DNA from: an uncultured Phascolarctobacterium sp.
Lineage (GTDB): Bacteria > Bacillota > Negativicutes > Acidaminococcales > Acidaminococcaceae
Assembly (NCBI GenBank): GCA_905207485.1
Contig: CAJLLL010000003.1
Location: 16,415 to 80,414 of the forward strand
DNA: 64,000 nucleotides
Direction of reading: 5' to 3'
Numbering within the stretch: position 1 is the stretch's first letter; every line of letters begins with the position of its first letter. Both the position numbers and the translations under genes were made by a program. Shown here in pieces: positions 40,702 to 49,660 of the stretch. The notes under the pieces are model-generated. The model did not search any database and was not told the origin of the DNA. It worked only from the letters and a program-made list of their open reading frames with translations.

Positions 40702-41607
40702 ATGCTGTTAAGACAAATTAAATATTTTATAACAGTTGTAAAGTTAGGCAGTTTTACCGAAGCTGCTGAAGAATGTTTTATTTCGCAATCTGCCGTATCG
40801 CAGCAAATATCCGCTTTGGAAAGAGAATTAGGAGTAAAACTTTTGCGCCGGTATAAACGCAGGTTTGAATTGACGGAAGCAGGCAGGTATATGTATAAAC
40901 ACGGATTGGAACTGCTTATACGGGCAGAAAAATTGCAGGAAGAGGTATGCCGAATTGGTTTTAACGAGACAGGCAATCACCTTACTATCGGCTATTTAAA
41001 AGGTTACAGCGGCCGCGAATTGCAGGAAACCATAAGCGCGCTGAAAAAACTTAATCCGGAATTAACCATAAATGTTATCAGCGGCAGCCATAAAGAACTT
41101 TATGACGGTATGGCCGAGGATAAATTTGATATGGTTTTAAGTGATATAGTTAATGATAACGGCATTAACTGCGGTTGTTTAAAATTAATTGAAAAACAGT
41201 GTTATGTAGATATCTGCGCAGATAATCCGCTAAGCTGTAATAAATTTATAGAAACAGCTGAATTAAATAAAATAACCTGCATAATTGTTGCCGACCGCGG
41301 ACAGCGTGATAATGAAAAAGATTTTTACTATAAATGGTTTGCTGATTTAGGCAGCAAAGTTATTTTTGCGGGTGATACCGAAGAAGCAAAGTTGCTTGCA
41401 GCATCCGGACAAGGCTTCATGCCGGTGCGTGAAACGAAGGACACAGATACAAAAAGTAACGGTATTGTAAGGATTCCGGTTTATAAAAACGGTAAACCTG
41501 AGAAGATGAGTTATTATCTTATCTGGCATAAAAACAGAAAAAAAGAAATTATAAATACTTTTGCAAAACTGTTGTTTGATAATTTTAATAATGAGAATTT
41601 AAAATAA
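40702..41607 (+). CDS. LysR-family transcriptional regulator
   Basis: 301 residues from the ATG at 40702 (GGTGA 5 bases upstream; an in-frame ATG at 40675 is less likely). Residues 1-60 form the LysR helix-turn-helix (MLLRQIKYFITVVKLGSFTE, then SQSAVSQQISALERELG). The effector domain is divergent and rich in lysine. No divergent or adjacent operon indicates its target; the downstream porin gene is separated by a terminator and a long leader. Confidence 0.9.
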   Translation: MLLRQIKYFITVVKLGSFTEAAEECFISQSAVSQQISALERELGVKLLRRYKRRFELTEAGRYMYKHGLELLIRAEKLQEEVCRIGFNETGNHLTIGYLKGYSGRELQETISALKKLNPELTINVISGSHKELYDGMAEDKFDMVLSDIVNDNGINCGCLKLIEKQCYVDICADNPLSCNKFIETAELNKITCIIVADRGQRDNEKDFYYKWFADLGSKVIFAGDTEEAKLLAASGQGFMPVRETKDTDTKSNGIVRIPVYKNGKPEKMSYYLIWHKNRKKEIINTFAKLLFDNFNNENLK

Positions 41608-41613
41608 TAATGT

Positions 41614-41657
41614 AAAATCCCCGGCTTTTATAGATGATGGAGCCGGGGATTTTTCTT
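41614..41657 (+). terminator. Terminator of the LysR gene
   Basis: Stem ATCCCCGGCT/AGCCGGGGAT followed by TTTTCTTTT. Confidence 0.9.
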
Positions 41658-41691
41658 TTAAATTCAGATTAGTTTTACTTATGATGTTATC

Positions 41692-42000
41692 TTACATTGA
41701 AATTGTATTCTTATATACTATTTTGTAAAATAAAAGCGTGAGGAAACCATTACAAAATAGTAAAACGTAATATGCCAGTTGCGTACTAAAGATTTTTTCA
41801 ACCATTTTCTATCCCCTCACACTAATCAGTGGCTCTGTTAGCGGAAACAGAGCCACCCTGACGGTTATTTATAACATTAGGGCAAACTTGAATATGGTAA
41901 TATTTGCAGAGGAAACACGGCAACTCTTACAACTATTTTATCATAGTACGGTTTTGCTCCCATGTTATAAAAATATAAATCCCTAAGGGAGGAACCTGTT
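41692..42000 (+). promoter_or_regulatory. Promoter region and long structured leader of the porin gene
   Basis: TTACAT-N16-TATACT (41692-41719) is a candidate promoter. A perfect 13-bp inverted repeat, TACTATTTTGTAA (41716-41728) and TTACAAAATAGTA (41750-41762), begins inside the -10. A second perfect 11-bp stem, GTGGCTCTGTT/AACAGAGCCAC (41829-41856), has no T run and is probably an RNA hairpin. The ATG follows AAGGGAGGA. Confidence 0.5.
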
Positions 42001-43227
42001 ATGAAAAAAAGTATTGTTTTAGCAATGGCGATGGCACTTGGCGTTACAGCCAGCGCTTATGCAGCCAATCCGTTCAGTGATGTTCCGGCAGGGCATTGGG
42101 CTTATGATGCGGTAAACAAACTTGCCGCAGAAGGAGTTGTTGACGGATATCCGGACGGCACTTACGGCGGCGATAAATTGATGACCCGCTATGAAATGGC
42201 GCAGATTGTAGCCAAAGCAATGGCCAAAGGCGCTAATGTCGATAAATTAGCGGCTGAATTTGCTGATGAACTTGACAGCCTTGGCGTGCGTGTAGCAAAC
42301 CTTGAGAAGAAAACCGATAATGTAAAAATTACCGGACAAATCCGTGCTTCTTATAAAGATGCCGATAACGGCGGCAATGAAGGGCGTCTGCGTACACGCT
42401 TGTTCTTAAACGGACAAGTAAATGAAGACTGGACATATACCGGACGTTTTGAAAATAATCAGTACTATACTAATAATGATGATAATGATGATGATGACGT
42501 TGACCTGAACTGGGCATATGTATCCGGTCGTTTGGGCGGCATTAAAGTTGAAGCAGGCCGTCAGGATTTTGTAAAAGCTGATGTAATGGATAACAGAGGC
42601 GATGGTATTAAACTCAGCTATGGTGATAAAATTAAGGTGTTTGGCTGGGCAATGAAAGCCAATAGTGATGATTGGGTAAATGGCAGCAACATTTTTGGTG
42701 ATACCGCTGTTGATGATGGTGACCGTGTATATGTTGCCGGCGTGGAAAGTAAAATTGGCGTAATTGGTGCCGATTTACGTTACTACAATGCAGACAACGC
42801 CCGTGAAAATGAAATTTGGGAAGTTTCTGTAAACGGTGATATTGCCAAAGATTTGAATTTAAAAGGCAACTATTTCTATGGTGACAGCGATACTTTTGAC
42901 GGAGATGACAGCGGCTGGCTGATTGGTCTTTCCTATCGCGGAGCTAAAGCATCTGAACCCGGCAGCTGGGGCGTATACGCAAATTACAGCGACCGTCCGC
43001 TTTCCACCTTCTTGAACCCGACTTTGTTCAGCGGCGGTTATGGTGAGTATCCGTTTGGCACTTTGCAGGAAGCTATTGATGCCGATGGTTATGAAGGCTT
43101 CGATGTAGGTGCTAACGTAACCCTTGCTAAAAATATTGTGGCAGGCGTTAAATATGTAGATGTTGATTGCCGTGAAGATGGCGATGATGAACAGACAATT
43201 TGGTCTGAACTTGTATTCACTTTCTGA
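42001..43227 (+). CDS. SLH-domain outer-membrane porin
   Basis: 408 residues. Signal peptide at 1-21 (ends AYA), one S-layer-homology domain at about 24-75 (FSDVPAGHWAYDAVNKLA, DGYPDGTYGG, MTRYEMAQIVAKAMA), a short coiled-coil (about 80-105), then an aromatic and Asp/Asn-rich beta-barrel ending in a C-terminal phenylalanine (WSELVFTF). This is the Mep45/Omp-alpha-like architecture of Negativicutes, where the SLH domain binds peptidoglycan-linked polyamine and the barrel spans the outer membrane. It is the best evidence that the host has two membranes. Likely abundant. Confidence 0.93.
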   Translation: MKKSIVLAMAMALGVTASAYAANPFSDVPAGHWAYDAVNKLAAEGVVDGYPDGTYGGDKLMTRYEMAQIVAKAMAKGANVDKLAAEFADELDSLGVRVANLEKKTDNVKITGQIRASYKDADNGGNEGRLRTRLFLNGQVNEDWTYTGRFENNQYYTNNDDNDDDDVDLNWAYVSGRLGGIKVEAGRQDFVKADVMDNRGDGIKLSYGDKIKVFGWAMKANSDDWVNGSNIFGDTAVDDGDRVYVAGVESKIGVIGADLRYYNADNARENEIWEVSVNGDIAKDLNLKGNYFYGDSDTFDGDDSGWLIGLSYRGAKASEPGSWGVYANYSDRPLSTFLNPTLFSGGYGEYPFGTLQEAIDADGYEGFDVGANVTLAKNIVAGVKYVDVDCREDGDDEQTIWSELVFTF

Positions 43228-43280
43228 TTGCCGTTAAAAACATACCTCTTTCTTAGTTATTTTAAACTACATCCTTTTAG

Positions 43281-43324
43281 AGCAAAACTCCCTTGCCTTT
43301 GTGGCTTGGGAGTTTTGCTTTATT
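43281..43324 (+). terminator. Terminator of the porin gene
   Basis: 12-bp stem AGCAAAACTCCC/GGGAGTTTTGCT followed by TTATT. Confidence 0.85.
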
Positions 43325-43352
43325 AAAAAAGGCATACCGCTGTGGCATGCCT
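43325..43352 (-). terminator. Terminator of xpt
   Basis: Minus strand: stem AGGCATGCC-ACAGC-GGTATGCCT followed by TTTTT. Confidence 0.8.
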
Positions 43353-43369
43353 AAAATTTTATTATTTTA

Positions 43370-43945
43370 TCAGTCTTCTTCAAAAACCACTTTGCCGTCT
43401 TTAAAGGCTTTAATGCGTGCTAACGATTCAAGGTGATAGCCGGCATCTACTATGCGTTTGTGGCCGGGCTGGAAAGATTTTTCAATTACAATGCCGATAC
43501 CTGCAACTTTGCAGCCTGCCTGATGGGCAATATCGGCAAGACCGAGCGCTGCTTCGCCGTTAGCCAAAAAGTCATCAATAATCAGCACGGTTTCGCCTTC
43601 GTGCAGGAATTTTTTCAGAACGCTTACATTGCTGGTTACTTTTTTGGTAAAGCTGTATACTTCGGTAGTGTAGGCTTCGCTGCTCATCAGTTCGCTTTTT
43701 TGCTTGCGGGCAAAAACAACGGGAACGTGTAAATTAAGTGCTGTTGTTAATGCGCAGGCGATGCCTGAGGATTCAATGGTAAAAACTTTATCAATTTTTT
43801 CATCTTTAAAGCGTTCGGCAAATTCTTTGCCGATAGCCATCATTAATTCCGGGTCAATCTGATGGTTTAAAAAGGAATCTACCTTTAAAATGGAATCATT
43901 CAGCACGATTCCTTCGTTCATAATTTTGTCTTTTAACAGTTTCAT
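43370..43945 (-). CDS. xpt: Xanthine phosphoribosyltransferase
   Basis: 191 residues, the normal length for Xpt. N-terminal [17 protein letters not shown] and SFLNHQIDP are characteristic; the PRPP-binding loop is [17 protein letters not shown] near residue 120, and the FARKQKS patch near 78 is also conserved. It salvages xanthine to XMP in the cytoplasm. Firmicute xpt genes are often under a purine riboswitch, but none is visible in the upstream 150 bases. Single gene, GAGGAGTGG before the ATG. Confidence 0.95.
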   Translation of the reverse strand: MKLLKDKIMNEGIVLNDSILKVDSFLNHQIDPELMMAIGKEFAERFKDEKIDKVFTIESSGIACALTTALNLHVPVVFARKQKSELMSSEAYTTEVYSFTKKVTSNVSVLKKFLHEGETVLIIDDFLANGEAALGLADIAHQAGCKVAGIGIVIEKSFQPGHKRIVDAGYHLESLARIKAFKDGKVVFEED

Positions 43946-44139
43946 GCCGCCACTCCTCTTTCGCCGTTAATCTTTAAATAATAGAATATGCCATTTTGCG
44001 GAAATAGTCCAGCATTTTGTTAAATAAAATACAAAAATTGCTGATTTAACATTTGATAATACAAAAAACCTTGACAGAAGGTTAAAATATTGAGATAATG
44101 TAAAGGCAACATAAACAACACAGTAATTATGTAATAATT

Positions 44140-44357
44140 AAAGGTGAAGAACGGGAACATGCCACAGCAACCGGCACAGAGAAGCGGCGGATGGTGCAAG
44201 CCGCAGCGGTTATACGGCAAAAGCTCGCCCGGGAGCCGCGCTTTTGAATAACAGTAGGAAGCGACGCCGAAGCAGCGTTAGGCATAATTAAGACCCAATC
44301 AGGGTGGTACCGCGGTGTATAATCGCCCCTGTCTGCATAAGCAGGCAGGGGCTTTTT
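44140..44357 (+). promoter_or_regulatory. T-box leader, leucine-specific
   Basis: Stem I elements are visible (AGAGAAGCGGCGGATGGTG, then GCCGC), a specifier region AAAGCTCGCCCGGGAG whose in-register codon is CTC (Leu), and the conserved T-box AGGGTGGTACCGCG at 44301-44314 (pairs with the uncharged tRNA end). The intrinsic terminator is the stem GCCCCTG/CAGGGGC at 44325-44352 with TTTTT. It should allow leuCDB expression when tRNA-Leu is uncharged. Confidence 0.93.
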
Positions 44358-44395
44358 ATTTAGCTTTATGGATTAAAATACAGGAGGAAGTTATT

Positions 44396-45658
44396 ATGGG
44401 TATGACAATGACAGAAAAGATACTTGCCAAACATGCCGACCGCGATTGCGTATCCGCCGGTGATTTGCTGGTATCGCAGGTTGATTTGGTGCTGGCAAAC
44501 GATATTACTGGACCGCCGGCAATTAATGAGTTTAAGAAAATCGGCAAGCCGGTATTTGACAAAAATAAAATTGCGCTTGTGCCGGACCATTTTTCTCCCT
44601 GCAAGGATATTAAAGCGGCAACCATGTGCAAAACCATGCGTGATTTTGCGCGTGAAAATGAAATTAAAAACTATTTTGAAGTTGGCCGCATGGGCATTGA
44701 ACATACTCTTCTTCCTGACAGCGGTTTGGTTGCGCCCGGTGAAATTGTTATCGGCGCAGATTCGCATACCTGCACTTACGGTGCTGTAAATGCGCTTTCC
44801 ACCGGTATGGGTTCAACCGATATAGGCTGCGCCATGGCAAGCGGCACAAGCTGGTTTAAAGTGCCTGCCGCCATTAAAGTTGAACTTACCGGCAAACTGC
44901 CGCGTTTTGTTAAAGGCAAAGACGTTATTTTAACTTTAATTGGCATGATTGGCGTTGACGGTGCACGTTATCAATCGCTTGAATTCTGTGGTGACGGCGT
45001 AGCCGAACTGGAAATGGCTGACCGCTTTACCATTTGCAATATGGCAATAGAAGCAGGCGCTAAAAACGGCATTTTCCCGGTTGATGAAAAAACCAAAGCC
45101 TACCTTAAAGGACGCGTAAGCCGTGAATGGGAAGGCGTTGAGGCTGATAAAGATGCTGATTATGTAAGAGAAATTAAAATTGAACTTGATAAACTTGTTC
45201 CTGTTGTGGCTTATCCGCATCTGCCGGAAAATACACATCCTGCAACTGAGGGGCGCGCTATTAAAATTGACCAGGTTGTTGTGGGAAGCTGCACCAACGG
45301 GCGTCTTGAAGATTTGGCGCAGGCTGCCGAAGTTTTAAAAGGGCGCAAAGTTCATCCTTCCGTACGCTGCATTATCATTCCTGCAACGCAGGAAATTTAT
45401 AAAGAAGCTGTGAAGCTGGGCTACATTGATGCCTTTATTGATGCCGGCGCTGCGGTTTCCACTCCGACCTGCGGACCGTGTCTTGGCGGATACATGGGTA
45501 TTCTGGCAGCCGGAGAAAGAGCGGTTTCTACTACTAACCGCAACTTCCGTGGGCGCATGGGCCATGTAGACAGTGAAGTTTACCTGGCAAGCCCGTACAC
45601 TGCTGCCGCCAGTGCGGTAACAGGATATATTACCAGCCCCGAGGAGGTAATGAAATGA
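44396..45658 (+). CDS. leuC: 3-isopropylmalate dehydratase, large subunit
   Basis: 420 residues from the ATG at 44396 (CAGGAGGA upstream); longer in-frame starts lie inside the T-box. Aconitase-family motifs: [11 protein letters not shown] near residue 119, GSCTNGR near 299, and CGPCLGG near 361, giving the three cysteine ligands of the [4Fe-4S] cluster. The short length places it in the archaeal/clostridial homoaconitase-like LeuC branch. It isomerises 2- to 3-isopropylmalate with LeuD. Overlaps leuD by 4 bases. Confidence 0.96.
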   Translation: MGMTMTEKILAKHADRDCVSAGDLLVSQVDLVLANDITGPPAINEFKKIGKPVFDKNKIALVPDHFSPCKDIKAATMCKTMRDFARENEIKNYFEVGRMGIEHTLLPDSGLVAPGEIVIGADSHTCTYGAVNALSTGMGSTDIGCAMASGTSWFKVPAAIKVELTGKLPRFVKGKDVILTLIGMIGVDGARYQSLEFCGDGVAELEMADRFTICNMAIEAGAKNGIFPVDEKTKAYLKGRVSREWEGVEADKDADYVREIKIELDKLVPVVAYPHLPENTHPATEGRAIKIDQVVVGSCTNGRLEDLAQAAEVLKGRKVHPSVRCIIIPATQEIYKEAVKLGYIDAFIDAGAAVSTPTCGPCLGGYMGILAAGERAVSTTNRNFRGRMGHVDSEVYLASPYTAAASAVTGYITSPEEVMK

Positions 45659-46146
45659 GTAAGGTTTGGCGTTATGGCGACCATGTAGATACTGATGTTA
45701 TCATCCCTGCAAGATATTTGAATATTACTGATTTTAATGAACTGGCAGAACATGCCATGGAAGACAGCAAAGAAAACCTGACTGTTAATTTTGCCGCTAA
45801 TGTAAAAAACGGCGACATTGTAGTTGCAGGCAAAAACTTTGGCTGCGGTTCCAGCCGCGAACATGCGCCGATGGTGCTGAAAGTAAAAGGCGTTAAGTGC
45901 GTTATTGCCGACAGTTTTGCCCGTATTTTTTACCGCAATGCCATTAACATTGGCCTGCCTGTGCTTGAAATTGGCGCCGATGTGGAAAAAATTGAAGCAG
46001 GCGATGAACTTGACGTTGATATGGCAAAAGGCGAAATTAAAATCGTTAACAAAAATATTACTATTAAAACAAAACCGCTGCCGGAATTTATTCAGAAAAT
46101 TGCTGACTGCGGCGGCCTCATAAACTATATCAAAGGAGAACAATAA
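45655..46146 (+). CDS. leuD: 3-isopropylmalate dehydratase, small subunit
   Basis: 163 residues. The swivel-domain motif [14 protein letters not shown] near residue 60 and [13 protein letters not shown] near residue 10 identify the short LeuD type that pairs with 420-residue LeuC. The ATG overlaps the leuC stop (ATGA), indicating coupling. leuB follows one base after its stop. Confidence 0.96.
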   Translation: MSKVWRYGDHVDTDVIIPARYLNITDFNELAEHAMEDSKENLTVNFAANVKNGDIVVAGKNFGCGSSREHAPMVLKVKGVKCVIADSFARIFYRNAINIGLPVLEIGADVEKIEAGDELDVDMAKGEIKIVNKNITIKTKPLPEFIQKIADCGGLINYIKGEQ

Positions 46147-46147
46147 A

Positions 46148-47218
46148 ATGAAAATTACATTACTGCCCGGCGACGGCATTGGCGTGGAAATTGTCGATGC
46201 TGCCGTAGAAGTGCTGGATGCAGCGGCAAAAAAATATAATTTTACCGTAGAATATGATAAAAAACTCATTGGCGGCGCAGCTATTGATGCCTGCGGAACA
46301 CCGCTGCCGGAAGAAACTCTGACCAGTGCCAAAGCAAGCGATGCCGTGCTTTTGGGCGCAGTAGGCGGACCGAAATGGGATAACGTAGACCCTGCCATCC
46401 GTCCGGAAAAAGGCCTTTTAAACATCCGCAAGGGCTTGGGGTTATATTGCAACCTGCGCCCGATGAGCGTATCTAAATACACCGCACACCTCAGCCCGCT
46501 GAAAACTGAACGTGCTGAAGGAGCAGACCTTTTTATTGTACGCGAACTGACCGGCGGCATTTATTTTGGCACGCACAATGAAGCGCACCTTAATGCCGAT
46601 GGCGTGGAAGAAGCCAGCGACATTGAAATGTATACCCGCCCGGAAGTTGAACGCATTGCCCGTTTTGCTTTTGAAGCTGCACGCAAACGCAAAGGCAAAG
46701 TAACCAGCGTTGATAAGGCTAATGTTTTGGGCAGCAGCCGTATGTGGCGCAAAATTGTTACCGAAATGCGCGATAAAGATTATCCTGATGTTGAACTGAA
46801 TCATTTTTATGTAGATAACTGCGCCATGCAGCTTGTGCTGAACCCGAAACAGTTTGACGTTATTTTAACCAATAATATTTTCGGCGATATTTTAAGTGAT
46901 GAAGCCAGCACCATCGCAGGCAGCATCGGCTTATTGCCCAGTGCCAGCCTTGGCGACAGCACCGGTATGTATGAACCTATCCACGGCAGTGCGCCGGATA
47001 TCGCAGGGCAGGGCATTGCCAACCCGCTGGCAACAATTTTAAGCGTAGCTATGATGCTGCGCTACTCGCTGAACCAGGATGCGGCGGCAGATGCAGTAGA
47101 GCGTGCTGTTGACGAAGTTTTGGAAGCAGGTTACCGCACTCCGGATTTGTGGGCAGAAGGGCTTAAAAAAGTAAGTACTGCCGAAATGGGCAAACTTGTT
47201 GCCGAAGCAGTAAAATAA
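46148..47218 (+). CDS. leuB: 3-isopropylmalate dehydrogenase
   Basis: 356 residues. N-terminal [12 protein letters not shown], the substrate loop [20 protein letters not shown] near residue 87, the catalytic Lys in VDKANVL near 187, and the NAD site [13 protein letters not shown] near 277 are all present. It oxidatively decarboxylates 3-isopropylmalate to 2-oxoisocaproate. Third gene of the T-box-leuCDB operon; leuA is not in this window. Confidence 0.97.
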   Translation: MKITLLPGDGIGVEIVDAAVEVLDAAAKKYNFTVEYDKKLIGGAAIDACGTPLPEETLTSAKASDAVLLGAVGGPKWDNVDPAIRPEKGLLNIRKGLGLYCNLRPMSVSKYTAHLSPLKTERAEGADLFIVRELTGGIYFGTHNEAHLNADGVEEASDIEMYTRPEVERIARFAFEAARKRKGKVTSVDKANVLGSSRMWRKIVTEMRDKDYPDVELNHFYVDNCAMQLVLNPKQFDVILTNNIFGDILSDEASTIAGSIGLLPSASLGDSTGMYEPIHGSAPDIAGQGIANPLATILSVAMMLRYSLNQDAAADAVERAVDEVLEAGYRTPDLWAEGLKKVSTAEMGKLVAEAVK

Positions 47219-47286
47219 AAAGCGCAGCCGTAAAATAAGGGAAAACAGATATAGATAGAAAATTTGTTATAAATAAGGGAAAGAAA

Positions 47287-47318
47287 ACAGGCGCAGACCT
47301 TTTGGTTTGCGCCTGTTG
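47287..47318. terminator. Bidirectional terminator
   Basis: Stem ACAGGCGCAGACC/GGTTTGCGCCTGT between the convergent leuB and PstS-like genes; TTTTCTTT follows on the minus strand. Confidence 0.8.
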
Positions 47319-47324
47319 TAATTT

Positions 47325-48896
47325 TTATTGCAAACGAATATAGCCAACCTTTTCGGCAAGTTCCTGCCCTTGCGGAGACTGCATCCAGTTAAGGAAAGCG
47401 GCAAGCTGCGGTTTGGCGTTGCTTTTAAGCGTAATGGCGTATAGTTTTGTGGTAAATGGGTATTTGCCGCTGCGGATATTTTCGTCCGTTGGGTACACGC
47501 CGTCGATGGCGAGCATTTTTACCGGCGCATCCTCGCGCCCAAGCATACCAGTTAAAAAGAATTTGAAGGAAAAGCCCAATGCGCCTGCATCACCGTTGTA
47601 ATTGGCAACTTGAGTGCCAATTTCACCCATGCCGCCGATATATTCTTCTTTTAACGGTTCCATTATCGGAGTATTGCCCATAATGTGCTGCAACAGCGTC
47701 TGGCTGCCGCTGTTTTCCGGACGTTGGAAGGCTAAAATGCGTCTGTCTTCGCCGCTAAGTGTCTGCCAGTTTTTAATCTTGCCGCTGTAAATATCCTGTA
47801 TTTGCTGCGTGGTTAAATTGCTGACGGGGTTATCGCTATTTACAAAAAATACAAAGGCTTCCTGGGCAATAGGTGTCAGCACCAGTTCTTCACCTAAAGC
47901 TGCGGCATCTGCCTGCTGTTGTTTGGAAGGCATTGCACCAAAGAAAATATCGCAGCGCTTGTTTATTAAATCCTTAAAAGCATAGACAGTATTGTTAAAG
48001 GCAACGTATTTTTCAAATTCATTGTTAATTTCATTTTTTTCTTCTGCTGATGTTGTATATTTACTGTATTGATAATTAGTTATATTTTTATAACATGCGT
48101 TGGCATAGGCTGAGTACACCGGGTAAGCGGCTTCCGCTCCGTCAAGAGTTAGCCATTTATCCTGCGTAAGCAGCAGGGTACTGGGCTCGTTTAGCTTTGG
48201 CAAAATATTATCGACATTGGTTATTTTGTATTTTTCAAGGTCAACGCTGCTTAAGCCGTTTTCGTAAGCAAAGTTGTGCGAGCGGACAATGTTGCTGTTG
48301 TTGGATATGTTTTTTATAATAAAACTGCATAATATGAAATAAATAAGGATACAAATAAAAGGTTTGATAATAGTAAGTTTTATATTGTGTATTTTATAAA
48401 TGTAATATATAAATAATGATAATGGTACAGCATTGCTTAAAAACAAAATCAGGATGAAATAATCTAAATGATTTGATAAAGTGAAATAATAAGTTAAAGC
48501 GCTTATATGAAGTATTCCAAGAGGTATTAGAAAAGAAAGAAGAAGATCAATTGAACCATTGCTTAAATAAAAAAATAATGTAAAACAGCTAATAATTAAA
48601 ATTATTGGTAAACAAGATGCTATAAATAAACAATTATAATTACTGGTATAATTTTTCAAAAAATTTTGCCAATATGATTTAGAAGCTTTATATAATAATA
48701 TTGCAGCACATATAATTTGGAAAATAAAGAAAAAACTATAAATGTATATATTATCATTATAATTGGAATATATACGAAGTTTATATGTAGCATAATTACC
48801 AATTGAATGAGCAAATAATATAATAACTATACTTGCTAAAGAAAACCATTGGTTATACAACCAATATTTAAATGCTACTTTGATAAAATTTTTCAT
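47325..48896 (-). CDS. PstS-like substrate-binding domain on a polytopic membrane anchor
   Basis: 523 residues from the ATG at 48896 (GTG at 48905 is an alternative). Residues 1-200 contain about six very hydrophobic helices rich in Ile, Phe and Tyr; residues about 205-523 form a PBP-like domain of the PstS type (FVNSDNPVSNLTTQQIQDIY near 360, RPENSGSQTLLQ near 400, GALGFSF near 446). PstS proteins normally have a Sec signal or lipobox, so a multi-helix anchor is unusual. The DNA of the anchor (48300-48900) is much more AT-rich than that of the binding domain. No pst transporter genes are adjacent. It may be a sensor rather than an importer component. Confidence 0.75.
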   Translation of the reverse strand: MKNFIKVAFKYWLYNQWFSLASIVIILFAHSIGNYATYKLRIYSNYNDNIYIYSFFFIFQIICAAILLYKASKSYWQNFLKNYTSNYNCLFIASCLPIILIISCFTLFFYLSNGSIDLLLSFLIPLGILHISALTYYFTLSNHLDYFILILFLSNAVPLSLFIYYIYKIHNIKLTIIKPFICILIYFILCSFIIKNISNNSNIVRSHNFAYENGLSSVDLEKYKITNVDNILPKLNEPSTLLLTQDKWLTLDGAEAAYPVYSAYANACYKNITNYQYSKYTTSAEEKNEINNEFEKYVAFNNTVYAFKDLINKRCDIFFGAMPSKQQQADAAALGEELVLTPIAQEAFVFFVNSDNPVSNLTTQQIQDIYSGKIKNWQTLSGEDRRILAFQRPENSGSQTLLQHIMGNTPIMEPLKEEYIGGMGEIGTQVANYNGDAGALGFSFKFFLTGMLGREDAPVKMLAIDGVYPTDENIRSGKYPFTTKLYAITLKSNAKPQLAAFLNWMQSPQGQELAEKVGYIRLQ

Positions 48897-49023
48897 CGCT
48901 TTCACCGCCCTTGCCGCAAAGTTTGCTTACCTTTATTATAGCATTTTTAATTACGGCGGCATATTGCCAAAGTGCTGGCAGTGTGCTATACTTACGCTGT
49001 GCTGTTTAACGCCGGTTAAACAG

Positions 49024-49080
49024 GTGCCTTTATTTATGTATCGTAGGCCTTAGAAGATACATAAATAAGGGCATTTTTAT
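49024..49080 (+). terminator. Terminator/attenuator immediately upstream of gdx
   Basis: Long stem GCCTTTATTTATGTATC with GATACATAAATAAGGGC followed by ATTTTTATTTT, ending only a few bases before the AAGGAGG of the exporter gene. No gene lies directly upstream on this strand, so it fits a regulated leader rather than a simple terminator. I could not match it to a guanidine riboswitch consensus. Confidence 0.6.
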
Positions 49081-49100
49081 TTTAAGGAGGTTGCTTGTTT

Positions 49101-49421
49101 ATGGCCTGGGTTGATTTACTTATTGCCGGGATTTTCGAGGTTGTGTGGTCTACCTGTTTAAAATATTCGCACGGCTTTACCGATTTAAAATTTACGGTGC
49201 TGACTTTTATCGGCATGGGCTTTAGCTTTTGGTTTTTGGCGCACGCCGTTAAATCGTTGCCGATGGGTACGGCTTACGCCGTGTGGACCGGAATTGGTGC
49301 CTTAGGCGCTGTTATTGTAGGCGTTATGTTTTTTAAAGAGCCGCTAACTTTGGCACGTATGTTTTTTGCAGGACTTTTAATAACGGGCATCATCGGGTTA
49401 AAATTCTCTTCGGCGCAATAA
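49101..49421 (+). CDS. SMR-family guanidinium exporter (Gdx/SugE type)
   Basis: 106 residues from the ATG at 49101, 10 bases after AAGGAGG (TTG at 49095 is too close). Four membrane helices with the essential glutamate in IFEVVWSTCLKYSHG near residue 13 and the GTAYAVWTGIGALGA stretch near 57. The WSTCLKYSHGF type of pattern matches Gdx rather than the EmrE-like drug exporters. It works as a dual-topology proton antiporter in the inner membrane. An attenuator-like hairpin precedes it. Confidence 0.9.
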   Translation: MAWVDLLIAGIFEVVWSTCLKYSHGFTDLKFTVLTFIGMGFSFWFLAHAVKSLPMGTAYAVWTGIGALGAVIVGVMFFKEPLTLARMFFAGLLITGIIGLKFSSAQ

Positions 49422-49445
49422 TAAATATTGTAAAGTTATTTTTGA

Positions 49446-49472
49446 GGACAGTGCAATACTGTCCTTTTATTT
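49446..49472 (+). terminator. Terminator of gdx
   Basis: Stem AGGACAGT-GCAAT-ACTGTCCT followed by TTTATTTT. Confidence 0.8.
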
Positions 49473-49567
49473 TGTATCATTTGATACGGCAGGACTTGCG
49501 GTCAAAAACAAAAGACGTTTATCATTGCATTTTTCTGAATTATGTGTTAAATTAAAGTAAAATGTTA

Positions 49568-49605
49568 GTTAAATAAAAGTTAAAATTTTGTAAAACTTTT
49601 ATTTT
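49568..49605. promoter_or_regulatory. Inverted repeat upstream of the ABC transporter operon
   Basis: GTTAAATAAAAGTT (49568-49581) and AACTTTTATTTTAAC (49594-49608) form a near-perfect AT-rich inverted repeat about 55-90 bp before the binding-protein start. Candidate operator; no match to a known box was claimed. Confidence 0.4.
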
Positions 49606-49660
49606 AACGGCGCTGTATTTTTTATCTGCCGGCAGGCAGGAAAACTAAGGAGGTTTTAAA

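Noticed and set aside
43946..44100. Purine riboswitch before xpt
   Set aside because: The conserved purine-aptamer core could not be found, so no riboswitch was called.
45580..46560. 326-codon minus-strand ORF
   Set aside because: Antisense shadow of leuC, leuD and leuB, which are clearly real; composition follows their third-codon bias.
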